Notes: generated from the letters alone by a model not told the origin. Numbered from the stretch's first letter, positions 16,416 to 25,372 are shown. The stretch is 64,000 bases of DNA from Methanoculleus methanifontis (GCF_030464365.1 NZ_VCYI01000003.1:149370-213369), one strand, 5' to 3'. A program made the numbers and translations.

Positions 16416-17594
16416 ATGAAAAGAATTGCACTGATCATCGCCCTGATCGTCGCCATGGTTCCGGCGGCGGCCGGGGCGGAGGCCTCCTACCACGGCGTAT
16501 CGACGGGAAGCATCGTCAACGACGTTGCGATAACCATTGACGGGAGGTATATGGTCGCGGGGACGAGCAGCGGGGGGATAGTCTGCCTGCACCGGGACGG
16601 CACCGTTCCCTGGAACGCGAGCGCTCCAGCTGCGGTGACCGCGGTTGCCGTCGCCGGTTCCGGGGACTACGTCGCCGCCGGAACCATGGGGGGCGACGTG
16701 CTCCTCTTCGACGGCAACGGTGGCCGCTACTGGACGAAGAGCGTCACGGGCCCCGTTCGCGACCTTGATTTCGCGGGTGACGGCCGATCGCTCGCGGTGG
16801 CGGGCGATCGCATCGTCCTCTTCACCAACCTCGGGAATGAGGAGTGGAACCGTGCCGTGCAGCCGGGCACCCGCTCCGGAGAGACCCCGCCGCACGTGAC
16901 GTCCGTCGCGTTCAACCGCGACGGCAACTACATCGTTGCCGGGAGCAACAACGGTGTCATCCTCTTCATGAACAGGGAGGGGAACCTGATCTGGGAGGGG
17001 CTTGCCCGGGGCGCCGTCACCGCGGTTGACGCCTCCCGTGACGGATCGGTCGTCGCCGCCGGGGGCCGGGATCGCGTCCTCCAGGTTTACGGCCGGGCGG
17101 GGGCCCTCCCCTGGGCGCTTCCCACCGGAGCGCCGATCCTCGCGCTCGCCCTCTCTGGTGACGGGCGGTTCGTGGTCATCGGCAAGGAAAGCGGTGATGT
17201 GGAGTGCTACCGGCCGAACGACGCCCTCCTCTGGACGAACCGGACGGGAAGCAATGTCCCCGCCGTGGATGTCTCCCGGAGGGGTGAGGTTGTCGCGGCC
17301 GGGAATGCAGGTGGAACCATGTGCCTCTGGAACGGCAACGGCGACGCACGCTGGTCGTTCGACGCCGGTGCTCCCGTTGCGGCCGTCGCCCTCTCGGATA
17401 ACGGTGACTACCTTGCGGCGGGTGCGGGCGAGCAGGCCTTCATCTTCCGGACGGCTGATGTGCCGGTGCCGGCGGTGACGGAAGTCAGGTGGGAAGACGC
17501 AACCCCCGCGACAACCCCGACTCAGGCCGCCGGGGCGGGTGCGCTCATCGGGCTCCTCGCCGTTACGGTCGCGGGCCGTCTCCTGCGCCGGTGA
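16416..17594 (+). CDS. Secreted, membrane-anchored WD40/PQQ-like beta-propeller protein
   Basis: A 392-aa protein. The ATG at 16416 gives a clean signal peptide (RIALIIALIVAMVPAAAGAEA), whereas an ATG 75 nt upstream would bury it. Residues 25-350 hold about seven repeats of roughly 40 aa with the pattern AVTAVAVAGSGDYVAAGT and trailing W, typical of a beta-propeller. A hydrophobic helix (GALIGLLAVTVAG) with a short Arg tail ends the protein, so the propeller is outside the cell. No enzymatic motif was seen; binding or scaffolding is the likely role. Confidence 0.8.
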   Translation: MKRIALIIALIVAMVPAAAGAEASYHGVSTGSIVNDVAITIDGRYMVAGTSSGGIVCLHRDGTVPWNASAPAAVTAVAVAGSGDYVAAGTMGGDVLLFDGNGGRYWTKSVTGPVRDLDFAGDGRSLAVAGDRIVLFTNLGNEEWNRAVQPGTRSGETPPHVTSVAFNRDGNYIVAGSNNGVILFMNREGNLIWEGLARGAVTAVDASRDGSVVAAGGRDRVLQVYGRAGALPWALPTGAPILALALSGDGRFVVIGKESGDVECYRPNDALLWTNRTGSNVPAVDVSRRGEVVAAGNAGGTMCLWNGNGDARWSFDAGAPVAAVALSDNGDYLAAGAGEQAFIFRTADVPVPAVTEVRWEDATPATTPTQAAGAGALIGLLAVTVAGRLLRR

Positions 17595-17631
17595 CCCGGG
17601 AGAACGGGGGAATTTCCCGTTATCCCTGCAG

Positions 17632-17640
17632 TTTTTTTTT
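17632..17640 (+). terminator. Poly-T terminator after the beta-propeller gene
   Basis: Nine consecutive T residues lie 38 nt after the stop codon, the longest T-run seen in the window. Together with the 200-nt gap they separate this gene from cotH. Confidence 0.6.
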
Positions 17641-17793
17641 ATAGACGTTCACCCCGCAACCAGCGGCATTGAGAAACAGCGTTACAGCCCCGTCGCCCTG
17701 ACTGGCGGCACGGGTGATCGTGTACCCGGTGCTGCTTCGCTCGCTCTCCCTGCCCGGGAACCTTAATGTCGTCTGACGGTATGACTGCGACCC

Positions 17794-19560
17794 ATGACGA
17801 TGGATTCTGTGGCCGGCATACTCATCGTGTTGTCTCTAACAGCCTTCGCCATACCTATGGCTGCGGGACAGGAGAACGTGAGCGATCCGGGTTCCGGTGT
17901 GCAGAACCTGTACCTCTTCATGGACTGGAAGGATCTCGTCGATCTGTATACCCGTGGAGATGCATCCGATGAGCGGCTGGACGGTTACGTGCGGCTCTCT
18001 CCTGATGGCGAGGATATCGAACAGGAGGGGGTGCGCTTCCGGGGCACCTCTTCGCGGGAGTTGCCGAAGAAGTCGTTCAACATTCGGTTTAACGAATCTC
18101 AGGAGTTCCTCTTCGGCAGCACCGATATGAACCTGAAGGCCACCTACACCGATCCGACGATGATGCGGGAGAGGCTGTCCATGGACCTCTTCCACGATCT
18201 CGGGCAGCCGGCACCGAGAACGAGGTATTTCGACCTGTACATCAACGACATCTACGAAGGCCTGTACGTTCACGTAGAGCGGGTCGACGCGGATCTGCTC
18301 GCAAGCAACGGCCTGAACCCTGCGGGGACACTGGTCGCCGACGACTTTCGGGGCCATTACTATCTCGTGCCGGAGGTCAACCGCCTCTCGGTCTTCGGGT
18401 ATCCCATCGACGAGCAGGACGATCCTGAAGCGTTTCTCGCAGAGACCATGGACAGCCGGGGCGAACCGGACTGGGGAGCGCTCCATGACCTCGTCGCCTG
18501 GGTCTACCGGACTCCTGCCGGTCCGGAGTTCGAAGAGGGGTTCATCGAGCGATTCGACGAGGAGAACTTCATCGACTGGCTGGCAATCCACTACCTCATC
18601 GGTGACGTCGACTCGTTCGGCGATGACTACTGGCTCTACCTGGACACCGATGACCCGGATGCGGGGTGGATGGTCATTCCCTGGGACAAGGATCTGACGT
18701 TCGGTTCGCATACCCGGAGAGACGCTACGGTCAACGACTATTTCGGGTACGAATCGGCGATAGCAAGCGGCTGGGACAACGACCTGGTGACGAAGTTCCT
18801 CGATACTCCCGCGCTCCGTGAACGGCTCAATACCCGCATGACGTTCCTGATGAACGAGGTCTTCACCGAAGACTACTATGCCGGGCAGCTCGTTCTTCAC
18901 ACAGAGACGATCGGAGACAGGCTGGACATCACGCCGGGAGAGGAGGTGTTCGCGCTGCACCCACAGAACCATCACGGCGATCTTGGCTACCTGGCGTACC
19001 ATACCGAAACGATGCTGGACTTCGTACGGCTCCGGTACCAGTTCATCGAGAGAGCGATCTCGTCCGGCTCCGGGGAACCCTATACCGCCTCCGTCGAGAT
19101 ACCGGCGGAGCCTGAGGAGAGCGCCGTTTATTTCACCGACCCCGGCGGATGGGTGATTGCGACCTTCGAGATCTCGGAGGTGACGGAGCCGGGCACGATC
19201 ACTGTTGCGGTGAACGAGACGGCCGAGAATCCCGGCATCGACCGGCGCTGGGAGTTCGATGCCGGCGACGCCGATGTCAGTGGCGAACTGACGCTCTACT
19301 ACCGTAACGACGTCGAGTCGTGCTGTTTCCCGGTAGAAAACTGGTTTATCAGCGACGCGGCGGTGAGAGACGATGAGTATTCGCAGTGGGACCTGGAGAT
19401 GGTTCTCGAGGACGGAGTCGGGAACCGGACGACGCTCGACACCTACGTCAACCCGTATTCGAACAAAGTGTCTGCAGACGTCTCGCTGCGGGGAACGACG
19501 TGGTTCGAGGTGGTGCTGCCGGATCAGGAGGAGCCGGAGAGGAACTTCACCTGGGGGTAG
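17794..19560 (+). CDS. CotH-family secreted kinase-like protein
   Basis: A 588-aa CotH-domain protein; bacterial CotH is an atypical protein kinase of spore coats. A signal peptide (VAGILIVLSLTAFAIPMAAG) is followed by the kinase-like domain: VRFRGTSSRELPKKSFNIRF near residues 79-98 (Arg/Lys for nucleotide), MMRERLSMDLF, a DWLAIHYLIGDVDSF region and WDKDLTFG near 300 with the metal-binding aspartate. The last ~170 residues are beta-rich. Start is ATG 17794 or 17800. It is followed by an inverted-repeat block. Target protein unknown. Confidence 0.82.
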   Translation: MTMDSVAGILIVLSLTAFAIPMAAGQENVSDPGSGVQNLYLFMDWKDLVDLYTRGDASDERLDGYVRLSPDGEDIEQEGVRFRGTSSRELPKKSFNIRFNESQEFLFGSTDMNLKATYTDPTMMRERLSMDLFHDLGQPAPRTRYFDLYINDIYEGLYVHVERVDADLLASNGLNPAGTLVADDFRGHYYLVPEVNRLSVFGYPIDEQDDPEAFLAETMDSRGEPDWGALHDLVAWVYRTPAGPEFEEGFIERFDEENFIDWLAIHYLIGDVDSFGDDYWLYLDTDDPDAGWMVIPWDKDLTFGSHTRRDATVNDYFGYESAIASGWDNDLVTKFLDTPALRERLNTRMTFLMNEVFTEDYYAGQLVLHTETIGDRLDITPGEEVFALHPQNHHGDLGYLAYHTETMLDFVRLRYQFIERAISSGSGEPYTASVEIPAEPEESAVYFTDPGGWVIATFEISEVTEPGTITVAVNETAENPGIDRRWEFDAGDADVSGELTLYYRNDVESCCFPVENWFISDAAVRDDEYSQWDLEMVLEDGVGNRTTLDTYVNPYSNKVSADVSLRGTTWFEVVLPDQEEPERNFTWG

Positions 19561-19598
19561 GCGAGGAGCGCCGCGAAAGAGAGTTACCCCCAACAAAA

Positions 19599-19681
19599 CT
19601 TCGCGTTCTTCGCGGCTTCGCGTGAGGTGAAGTGTAGGGGGCAGCGACAAGGTCTCACGCGAAGAGCGCGAAGCCGCGAAG
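19599..19681. repeat. Imperfect 28-nt inverted repeat downstream of cotH
   Basis: The left arm (19599-19626) and right arm (19654-19681) are near reverse complements; the ends TTCGCGTGAG/CTCACGCGAA and CTTCGCG/CGCGAAG match exactly. Each arm also contains internal copies of CTTCGCG. It looks like an interspersed palindromic repeat that could also stabilise or end the cotH transcript. Confidence 0.5.
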
Positions 19682-19698
19682 GGGGCTACGTCGTCTCT

Positions 19699-19968
19699 CA
19701 ACCGAAGGGGCTGCGCCCCTTTCGAAACCCCCGGCGACCCACGGTCGCCTGAGAACCTAAGCAATACTCACAAAAAGGAACATCACAAAACAGAAGAATG
19801 GACCCGGCGGGATTTGAACCCGCGGCCTCTCTGTCCCAACCGAAGGGGCTGCGCCCCTTTCGAAACCCCCGGCGACCCACGGTCGCCCAGGAACCTAAGC
19901 AATACTCACAAAAAGGAACATCACAAAACAGAAGAATGGACCCGGCGGGATTTGAACCCGCGGCCTCT
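19699..19968. repeat. Tandem duplication of the tRNA-Ala 3' end and its trailer
   Basis: Two direct copies of 132 nt (19699-19830 and 19837-19968) are separated by 6 nt and differ at about three positions near 19751-19756/19889-19894. Each copy holds a hairpin (AAGGGGCTGCGCCCCTTT), a CACAAAAAGG stretch (T-run on the minus strand) and the last 32 nt of tRNA-Ala. The right copy belongs to the intact tRNA; the left copy has only the T-arm and 3' acceptor strand. This is the pattern left by recombination at a tRNA 3' end or by local tandem duplication. Confidence 0.85.
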
Positions 19969-20008
19969 ACGTTGCGAACGTAGCGATCTACCCCTGATCT
20001 ACGAGCCC
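19937..20008 (-). tRNA. tRNA-Ala (CGC)
   Basis: A 72-nt cloverleaf on the minus strand. The acceptor GGGCTCG pairs with CGGGTCC (with G-U pairs), the anticodon stem CTACG/CGTAG encloses TTCGCAA with anticodon CGC, and the T-arm loop is TTCAAAT. The 3' CCA is not encoded beyond the discriminator A. It lies 22 nt after the TFB stop on the same strand. Its 3' 32 nt are duplicated downstream. Confidence 0.93.
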
Positions 20009-20030
20009 AAGGGTGTGAGATGATATGAGA

Positions 20031-21044
20031 TCAGAGTATGATCTCGATATCTAATTTTTCTGCCAGCTCCTTATATCTGTTCCTGATCGTGACCTCGGTC
20101 ACGCCTGCAACTTCGGCGACTTCGCGCTGGGTGCGCCGCTCTCCGCCGAGGATCGACGAGATGTAAATTGCGGCTGCAGCGACACCTGTTGGGCCTCTGC
20201 CGCTCGTAAGTTCGCGTTCGCCTGCCTGCCTGAGGATCTCGACTGCCCGGCTCTGGACCTCACCCTTCAGGTTCAGGCCCGAGCAGAAGCGCGGTACGTA
20301 ATCGATCGGGGACGTCGGCAGGAGCTTTAACCCGAGCTCGCGGGAGATGAACCGGTAGGTGCGGCCGATCTCCTTACGGGACACACGGGATACCTCGGCA
20401 ATCTCGTCGAGCGTCCGGGGGACGCTGCACTGCCGGCATGCCGCATAGAGTGCGGCCGCCGCGACGCCCTCGATACTCCGGCCGCGGATCAGGTTCTTGT
20501 CCACCGCGTCGCGGTAGACGACCGCCGCGGTCTCGCGCACGTTCCGGGGCAGGCCGAGCGCGGAGGCCATCCGGTCCAGTTCCGAGAGCGCGAACGCCAG
20601 GTTCCGCTCGGTCGCGTTCGAGACCCGGATACGCCGCTGCCACTTCCGGAGACGATAGAGCTGGGCGCGGTTCTTGCTCGAGATCGCGCGTCCGTAGGAG
20701 TCACGGTTCCGCCAGTCGATCATCGTCGAGAGACCCTTGTCGTGGATCGTGAACGTCATCGGTGCGCCGACACGGGAGCGCTTCATGCGCTGGTCGTGGT
20801 CGAATGCACGCCACTCGGGACCGCGGTCGATGAACTCCTCGTCAAGGACGAGACCGCAGTTCTGGCATACGAGTTCGGCACGCTCGTAGTCGTGGACGAG
20901 CTGGCGACTGCCGCACTCGGGGCAGACGGACTGAACGCTCTCTTCGGTGCGCTTCTTCTCCGTCTCCTTGATCTTTTGCTCCCCTCTCTTCTTCAGGGCC
21001 TCACGCTGCAACTGCAGCTGTTTCAATTTTTCTACTTCAGCCAT
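20031..21044 (-). CDS. tfb: Transcription initiation factor IIB (TFB)
   Basis: General archaeal transcription factor bridging TBP and RNA polymerase (337 aa). A charged N-terminal extension of about 35 residues precedes the zinc ribbon (C41, C44, C60, C63: CPEC and CQNC). The B-reader/linker follows, then two cyclin-fold repeats (about 145-235 and 240-330), the last ending with the [15 protein letters not shown] helix [13 protein letters not shown] that contacts the BRE. Full length and all zinc ligands present. An intergenic stretch of 338 nt precedes it. Confidence 0.97.
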   Translation of the reverse strand: MAEVEKLKQLQLQREALKKRGEQKIKETEKKRTEESVQSVCPECGSRQLVHDYERAELVCQNCGLVLDEEFIDRGPEWRAFDHDQRMKRSRVGAPMTFTIHDKGLSTMIDWRNRDSYGRAISSKNRAQLYRLRKWQRRIRVSNATERNLAFALSELDRMASALGLPRNVRETAAVVYRDAVDKNLIRGRSIEGVAAAALYAACRQCSVPRTLDEIAEVSRVSRKEIGRTYRFISRELGLKLLPTSPIDYVPRFCSGLNLKGEVQSRAVEILRQAGERELTSGRGPTGVAAAAIYISSILGGERRTQREVAEVAGVTEVTIRNRYKELAEKLDIEIIL

Positions 21045-21382
21045 CGATTATACACCTATCTTGCAAAGATTTTCTCGCCAACCTGTACGGAACAGCCGTT
21101 GTAGCAGAGGACTACGGCATAAGGCGATGATATATTCCCAAATATGTCAACAACCTTCCCTACGGGTTTTAACCGGCGATCCACAGCCTCGCTGTAGAGG
21201 CGGGGCAACTGTGCAGCATCACATCGCAAGATTAACAAGCGATTGCCGCAAACACTTATAGAACGACCGATTAACCGCAAACTGCAACCTCTAGGGGATA
21301 CTATATCCGGGCGTATTTAGTAACGTATATATATTGACTGTATTGTTATAAAAACATTTTGCTAAATTATAAATACCACGTC
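21045..21382. other. Non-coding region upstream of tfb
   Basis: No gene was supported here. The tfb-proximal part is mixed composition with a small stem (GCCTC/GAGGC around 21186-21201). The distal part (21300-21380) is strongly AT-rich, with TATATATATTG and GTTATAAAAAC stretches that could be TATA elements on either strand. The tfb promoter must lie here; a long leader or an unrecognised small RNA is possible. Confidence 0.5.
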
Positions 21383-22027
21383 TCACTTCTGAAGAAGCTG
21401 ATTTATATCCTGTGAGAGAGCCTCCCGGGATTCCGCCTCCGTCAGCCCGGCGCCGAGCGCGACCGCCCGGCGTGCCTCCTTTGACATTAGATCGGACGGG
21501 CCATGCGTATCGGAATCGACCACGAGCCGGCACCCGGCCTCCCGCGCCACCCGCGCAACGTGACCGTTGGTGCGGTTATGCCCTCCCCTTGAGGTTATCT
21601 CGAGCGCCACCCCGTGTTCCGCGGCTACGCGCGCATCCTCGACCGTTATGAGCCCGGGATGGCCGAGCACGTCCACGTACTCGCACGCACAGGCGGCGCG
21701 GTTGGTTCCCGGGGCGACCGGCTCCACCACCGTCTCGCCGTGAACCACAACGATATCGGCACCGAACCTTTTCGCATCACGTGCAAACGCCGCTATCAGG
21801 GACGGCGGGACGTGGGTGAGTTCCACCCCGACGAGCAGGTTCACGCCGTAACACCGCGCCGACTCCCGGACGCTGCCAGTTGCCTCCACCAGGTGCCGGA
21901 GGTTCGAGGCGTCCGCGTGATCGGTGATCGCGAGCGTCTCGTAGCCGAGCACGGCGGCTCGGCGGATCAGCTCGGTTGGGAGGAGTTCGCCGTCGGAGAG
22001 GATGGTATGGGTGTGCAGGTCATACAT
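21383..22027 (-). CDS. PHP-domain phosphoesterase
   Basis: A 214-aa histidinol-phosphatase-like PHP protein. Metal ligands are visible: DLHTHT near residues 3-8, ITDHAD near 40, an E in VGVELTH, VVHGETV, GHPG and a final DSDTHGP. Reading starts at ATG 22027, 5 nt after the srp19 stop; longer starts would overlap srp19. Archaeal homologues are metal-dependent hydrolases of undefined substrate. The pairing with srp19 is an operon by spacing, not obviously by function. Confidence 0.85.
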   Translation of the reverse strand: MYDLHTHTILSDGELLPTELIRRAAVLGYETLAITDHADASNLRHLVEATGSVRESARCYGVNLLVGVELTHVPPSLIAAFARDAKRFGADIVVVHGETVVEPVAPGTNRAACACEYVDVLGHPGLITVEDARVAAEHGVALEITSRGGHNRTNGHVARVAREAGCRLVVDSDTHGPSDLMSKEARRAVALGAGLTEAESREALSQDINQLLQK

Positions 22028-22032
22028 CGCGG

Positions 22033-22305
22033 TCACTTCCGGCCGGCAAGACCGCTCGCAACCTTCCGGATCAGGTCTTCCTTGCTTCCCTCCCATTCCG
22101 CCACGATCCGGCCTTCGTGCTCCGCCCACCGGGCTGGGTGGTGGTGCTCCTCCACCCGGTGCGGAACCTTCATCTTGCGCAGGACGGCCTCGATGGCCGG
22201 GAGCTCCGGGGACTTCACGCCGAGGTTTTTAGCAACGCGACGTCCCTCCCGCCGCTCGAGCGTGGTGTCGAAGTAACAGGGGTACAGGATGCGTTCAGCG
22301 CTCAT
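22033..22305 (-). CDS. srp19: Signal recognition particle 19 kDa protein
   Basis: A 90-aa RNA-binding protein that helps assemble the archaeal SRP with 7S RNA. The start is typical (ERILYPCYFDTTLERREGRRVAKNL), with the conserved YP.YfD segment and the R-rich RNA-contacting motif. Length matches archaeal SRP19. It is divergent from hypB across a 55-nt gap and is followed 5 nt later by the PHP gene. Confidence 0.93.
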   Translation of the reverse strand: MSAERILYPCYFDTTLERREGRRVAKNLGVKSPELPAIEAVLRKMKVPHRVEEHHHPARWAEHEGRIVAEWEGSKEDLIRKVASGLAGRK

Positions 22306-22327
22306 TGTTGTATGATCTGGGTGGTTA

Positions 22328-22336
22328 ATCTATAAA
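22328..22336 (+). promoter_or_regulatory. Probable TATA box of hypB
   Basis: ATCTATAAAC lies about 30 nt before ATG 22361. That spacing predicts a transcript starting near this ATG, favouring a leaderless hypB mRNA and the shorter start over ATG 22343. Confidence 0.45.
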
Positions 22337-22360
22337 CAGATCATGATCACAGTACATACC

Positions 22361-23008
22361 ATGCATCATATCGACGTCCACGTGGAGAAGGACATCTACG
22401 ATGTCAACAACCGCCTGGCAGATGCCAACGCGGCCCACCTCAAGGACCACGACATCCGGGCGTTCGACCTTCTCGGCGCCATCGGGTCGGGGAAGACCGC
22501 CACGATCGAGCGCCTCGTGCCGCTTATCCGCGACCGGGGCCTCCGTGCCGGTGCGATCGCCGGGGACGTCTACGGCGATGACGACTTCAAGCGGATCGTC
22601 GGCCTCGGGGTCCCGGCTTACAATGCGAACACCGGGAAGGAGTGCCACCTCGACGCTCACCTGGTGGAGCACGCCATCGAGCACCTCCCGCTCGATGAGA
22701 TCGACGTCCTCTTTATCGAGAACGTCGGCAACATGGTCTGCCCGACCGACTTCCGGTTGGGTGCCGAGAAGAGGATCGTCGTTGTCAGTTCAACAGAAGG
22801 AGACGACGTGGTGAACAAGCACCCGATGATGTTTCGGAGCAGCAACATCGGCGTCATCAACAAGGTCGACCTTGCCCCGTTCGTCGGCGCCGACCTCGAC
22901 CGGATGGAGGCGGATATGCGCCGCTACAACCCGGAGATGAAGATCTTCAGGACGAACATGAAGACCGGGGAAGGGCTGGACGAGTTGCTGGACGCGATCC
23001 TCGCGTGA
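22361..23008 (+). CDS. hypB: Hydrogenase nickel incorporation GTPase HypB
   Basis: Nickel-insertion GTPase for [NiFe]-hydrogenase maturation (215 aa). The P-loop GAIGSGKT is at residues 39-46, switch region GDVYGDDD near 66, ENVGN and the base-recognition INKVD near 165. No His-rich nickel-storage N-terminus, as usual in archaea. HypA is not adjacent. The start at 22361 is preferred on promoter spacing; ATG 22343 would add six residues. Confidence 0.92.
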   Translation: MHHIDVHVEKDIYDVNNRLADANAAHLKDHDIRAFDLLGAIGSGKTATIERLVPLIRDRGLRAGAIAGDVYGDDDFKRIVGLGVPAYNANTGKECHLDAHLVEHAIEHLPLDEIDVLFIENVGNMVCPTDFRLGAEKRIVVVSSTEGDDVVNKHPMMFRSSNIGVINKVDLAPFVGADLDRMEADMRRYNPEMKIFRTNMKTGEGLDELLDAILA

Positions 23009-23112
23009 TCAGCAGAGTTAAATATCCAGGTCCCGAATAGTTATAGCACTTTAACGAGAGATTGCTACCCCTGAAGGGTATTGCGTCCTCAGCAGAGTAT
23101 ATCGGTGGTCAC

Positions 23113-23490
23113 ATGCAGTGGCAAGGAAGATCAGTACGGAAGCCGTCGGGCGGACGCTACCACACCTCCCAGGGCAAGAAGAGAACGGAGATCGGAAGAG
23201 CTCCGGCAGAGACACATGTCGGTGAAGAGCGCAGGAGAATTATCCGTACCTATGGTGGCAACCAGAAGGTTCGGGCACTCCGGGTAGACTACGCAACGGT
23301 CTCGAACCCCACAACCGGCGAGACCAAGAAGGCGAAGATCGAGGCGGTCGAGGCGAACAGCGCCAACCCGAACTACGTCCGGCGGAAACTCCTGACGAAG
23401 GGCGCCGTCATCAAGACCGAGATGGGGCGCGCGCGGATCGTCAGCAGACCGAGCCAGGACGGTGTCGTCAACGCCGTCCTGCTCGTATAA
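23113..23490 (+). CDS. rps8e: 30S ribosomal protein S8e
   Basis: A 125-aa ribosomal protein. The start MQWQGRSVRKPSGGRY and the C-terminal KGAVIKTEMGRARIVSRPSQDG are diagnostic of archaeal S8e. ATG 23113 follows GGTGGTCAC. TTAAATATCC near 23019-23028 is a possible TATA element, and TACCC-CTGAA-GGGTA (23066-23080) is a small hairpin in the leader. A T7 run ends the transcript. Confidence 0.95.
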   Translation: MQWQGRSVRKPSGGRYHTSQGKKRTEIGRAPAETHVGEERRRIIRTYGGNQKVRALRVDYATVSNPTTGETKKAKIEAVEANSANPNYVRRKLLTKGAVIKTEMGRARIVSRPSQDGVVNAVLLV

Positions 23491-23502
23491 GATCCCCTCC
23501 CC

Positions 23503-23509
23503 TTTTTTT
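23503..23509 (+). terminator. Poly-T terminator after rps8e
   Basis: CCCCTCCCC followed by seven T residues, 13 nt after the rps8e stop and abutting the end of the convergent DsrE-like gene. Confidence 0.6.
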
Positions 23510-23847
23510 CACGGCCTAAGATAGTGCCACCCTTCGGCCTGTCGGATTACCAGTTCCACGATGCCGGACGGGACGGTCCCAACGTAACCGGGGAAGTCTT
23601 TCTCCGACAGGTTCCGGGAACGAAGAGTGTTTTCGCAGACGACAAACAGCACTCCGCGACCTGCGAGCGGATCCATGAGGGCGACATTCGCACCGTCGGA
23701 ACGGAGTCCTTCCACCCCGTCGGCATGGGCGACCACCTCCACCTCGGCACCTGCAAGACCCTCGACGAGGTTCTTTGTATTCCGCAGCGCAAGAGCCGCT
23801 TTCTCGCGCTCGTCCAGGTGGATGACGACCCGAGGGGAGGGGGTCAT
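23509..23847 (-). CDS. DsrE/DsrF-like sulfur-relay family protein
   Basis: A 112-aa small protein with the DsrE-like Rossmann-type fold: VVIHLDE at the start, a helix, VEVVAHADGVEGL, and a late FVVCENTL containing the single Cys in the position used for persulfide transfer in relatives. COG1416-type stand-alone proteins of this kind are common in methanogens with no defined partner. Its ATG overlaps the stop of the upstream 5'-nucleotidase gene by 4 nt. Confidence 0.8.
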   Translation of the reverse strand: MTPSPRVVIHLDEREKAALALRNTKNLVEGLAGAEVEVVAHADGVEGLRSDGANVALMDPLAGRGVLFVVCENTLRSRNLSEKDFPGYVGTVPSGIVELVIRQAEGWHYLRP

Positions 23848-25283
23848 ATCGCCGTCACGCTCCCGCGAAGTTCGGCGCTGACGGGGCCTTTCGAGAGGTA
23901 GCGTTCGAGCGCCTCAATCGCCCGAAGATCGAGGTTTTCCCGGTTCTTCCCGTACTTCGGCGGCACGCCCTGCCCGGTGACGAACGCCGCGTGGTAGACG
24001 GCGTCCGGGTCGAGCCTTTTGCCGGCCGCGAAGAACTCCTGGATCCGCAGGCCGGCCGGATTCTCTATCTTGCAGTAGAGGTTGACCCCCATGCACCGCT
24101 TCACGTAGCCGCCCATCTGCTGGTAGGGGTCGCGCGAAAAGGTCCGTTCCAGGTTCTCCTCCATCATCGCCTTGAGTTCCCGGCCGGTGATCTCGGTCGT
24201 CGAGACCGGGGGGTTCACCGGGATGATGTCCCAGAGATCGTTTTGGGTGACCGGGCCGGGCGGCACCGGGGCGCCGTACCGCCAGCCGTTCGAGAACGCC
24301 ATCTCCGCACCCGTGACGTCGATGAGCGCCTGCAGGAGCAGGTTGTCCATCGTGGCTTCGAGAACCGTGTTCCGGTTAAGACCTGTCTGGGTCTCCCCGA
24401 CGACCCGGGAGAGGTACTCGCGGTGGGGTTCCACGATCCCCTCGACCATCTCCTCGACCTCCGGGTGAGGCGGGATCTCCTCACCGACGACGATGAGTTC
24501 GTGGTCGAACTTCTTCACCCGCCGGTTCTCGACCGTAAGGTCGAGCCGCCCGAGGAAGGAGGCGTGACAGCCCGACTGGATGATGACGGTGTTGTTGACG
24601 ACTGTCGGCTCGAAGAGGCGGTTGTGGGTATGCCCCGAGAGGAGGACGTCGATCCCGTCCGTCTCACGGGCGAGTTTCACCTCCTGGGGAAACCCGAGGT
24701 GGGATATCACCACGACGAGATCCACCCCCTCCTCGTCGCGGAGATGGGCGATGTGCCCCGGGAGTTCGGCGTTGCCGAGAGAGAAATGGATCCCCTTCGA
24801 GAATGAGTCCGGCATCACCTTGTCGACGATCGTAGCGGCGATGCCGATGACACCCACCTGCAGGTCTTCGGTCTCGCAGACCGTGTATGGGGGAAAGACC
24901 GGGTCGCCGGTCGCATCGTCGTAGCAGTTGTCGGCGAGGACCGGGTAATCAAGCCTCCCGGCAACCTTCTGGAACTGCTCTGGGCCGTAGGCGAACTCCC
25001 AGTGGGCGGTCATGGCGTCGAAGGCGAGAGTGTTCAGAACCGGGACAAGCGCTTCGCCCTCCGACCGGACGGCAGGGTAGGTTCCGTGGATGGTGTCGCC
25101 GCAGTCGAACGCGAGCACCCGGTCCGGTCGCTCGTCACGGACATCTTCGAGGAGCGCGGCAATCCGGGCATACCCGCCTGCCGTCCGGTACACCGGCGGC
25201 CCGCTGGTATAGAAGAGTTCCTGGTGCGGCTCCAGATACCCGTGCGAGTCGTTCATCTGCAGGAGCGTGAGGTGGTCGGTCAT
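23844..25283 (-). CDS. 5'-nucleotidase/UDP-sugar hydrolase family metallophosphoesterase
   Basis: A 479-aa enzyme with an N-terminal calcineurin-like domain and C-terminal 5'-nucleotidase domain. Metal-binding motifs: MNDSHGYLEPH near residue 9-19, DCGDTIHG near 63, ADNCYDD near 118, ISHLG and GHTHN. The C-terminal domain has the substrate-site NGWRYG. No signal peptide is seen with start ATG 25283, so it is likely cytosolic, unlike many bacterial relatives. Longer upstream starts would cut into the divergent promoter. Coupled to the DsrE-like gene. Confidence 0.87.
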   Translation of the reverse strand: MTDHLTLLQMNDSHGYLEPHQELFYTSGPPVYRTAGGYARIAALLEDVRDERPDRVLAFDCGDTIHGTYPAVRSEGEALVPVLNTLAFDAMTAHWEFAYGPEQFQKVAGRLDYPVLADNCYDDATGDPVFPPYTVCETEDLQVGVIGIAATIVDKVMPDSFSKGIHFSLGNAELPGHIAHLRDEEGVDLVVVISHLGFPQEVKLARETDGIDVLLSGHTHNRLFEPTVVNNTVIIQSGCHASFLGRLDLTVENRRVKKFDHELIVVGEEIPPHPEVEEMVEGIVEPHREYLSRVVGETQTGLNRNTVLEATMDNLLLQALIDVTGAEMAFSNGWRYGAPVPPGPVTQNDLWDIIPVNPPVSTTEITGRELKAMMEENLERTFSRDPYQQMGGYVKRCMGVNLYCKIENPAGLRIQEFFAAGKRLDPDAVYHAAFVTGQGVPPKYGKNRENLDLRAIEALERYLSKGPVSAELRGSVTAI

Positions 25284-25372
25284 GGGTGCAGGAAGGGGAA
25301 GGCGTGCAGAAAACGTTTGCGCCTCCGGTGGGATCACATCCTTTTTACGTTCCGCAGACCTCAATTCTAGTG

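Noticed and set aside
17836..19764. 642-codon minus-strand frame opposite cotH
   Set aside because: Composition-driven antisense frame rich in Arg/Val/Asp; cotH on the plus strand has a clear domain and signal peptide.
19690..19970. Possible CRISPR-like direct repeats
   Set aside because: Only two copies of 132 nt, containing tRNA sequence and no spacers; explained as tRNA-tail duplication.
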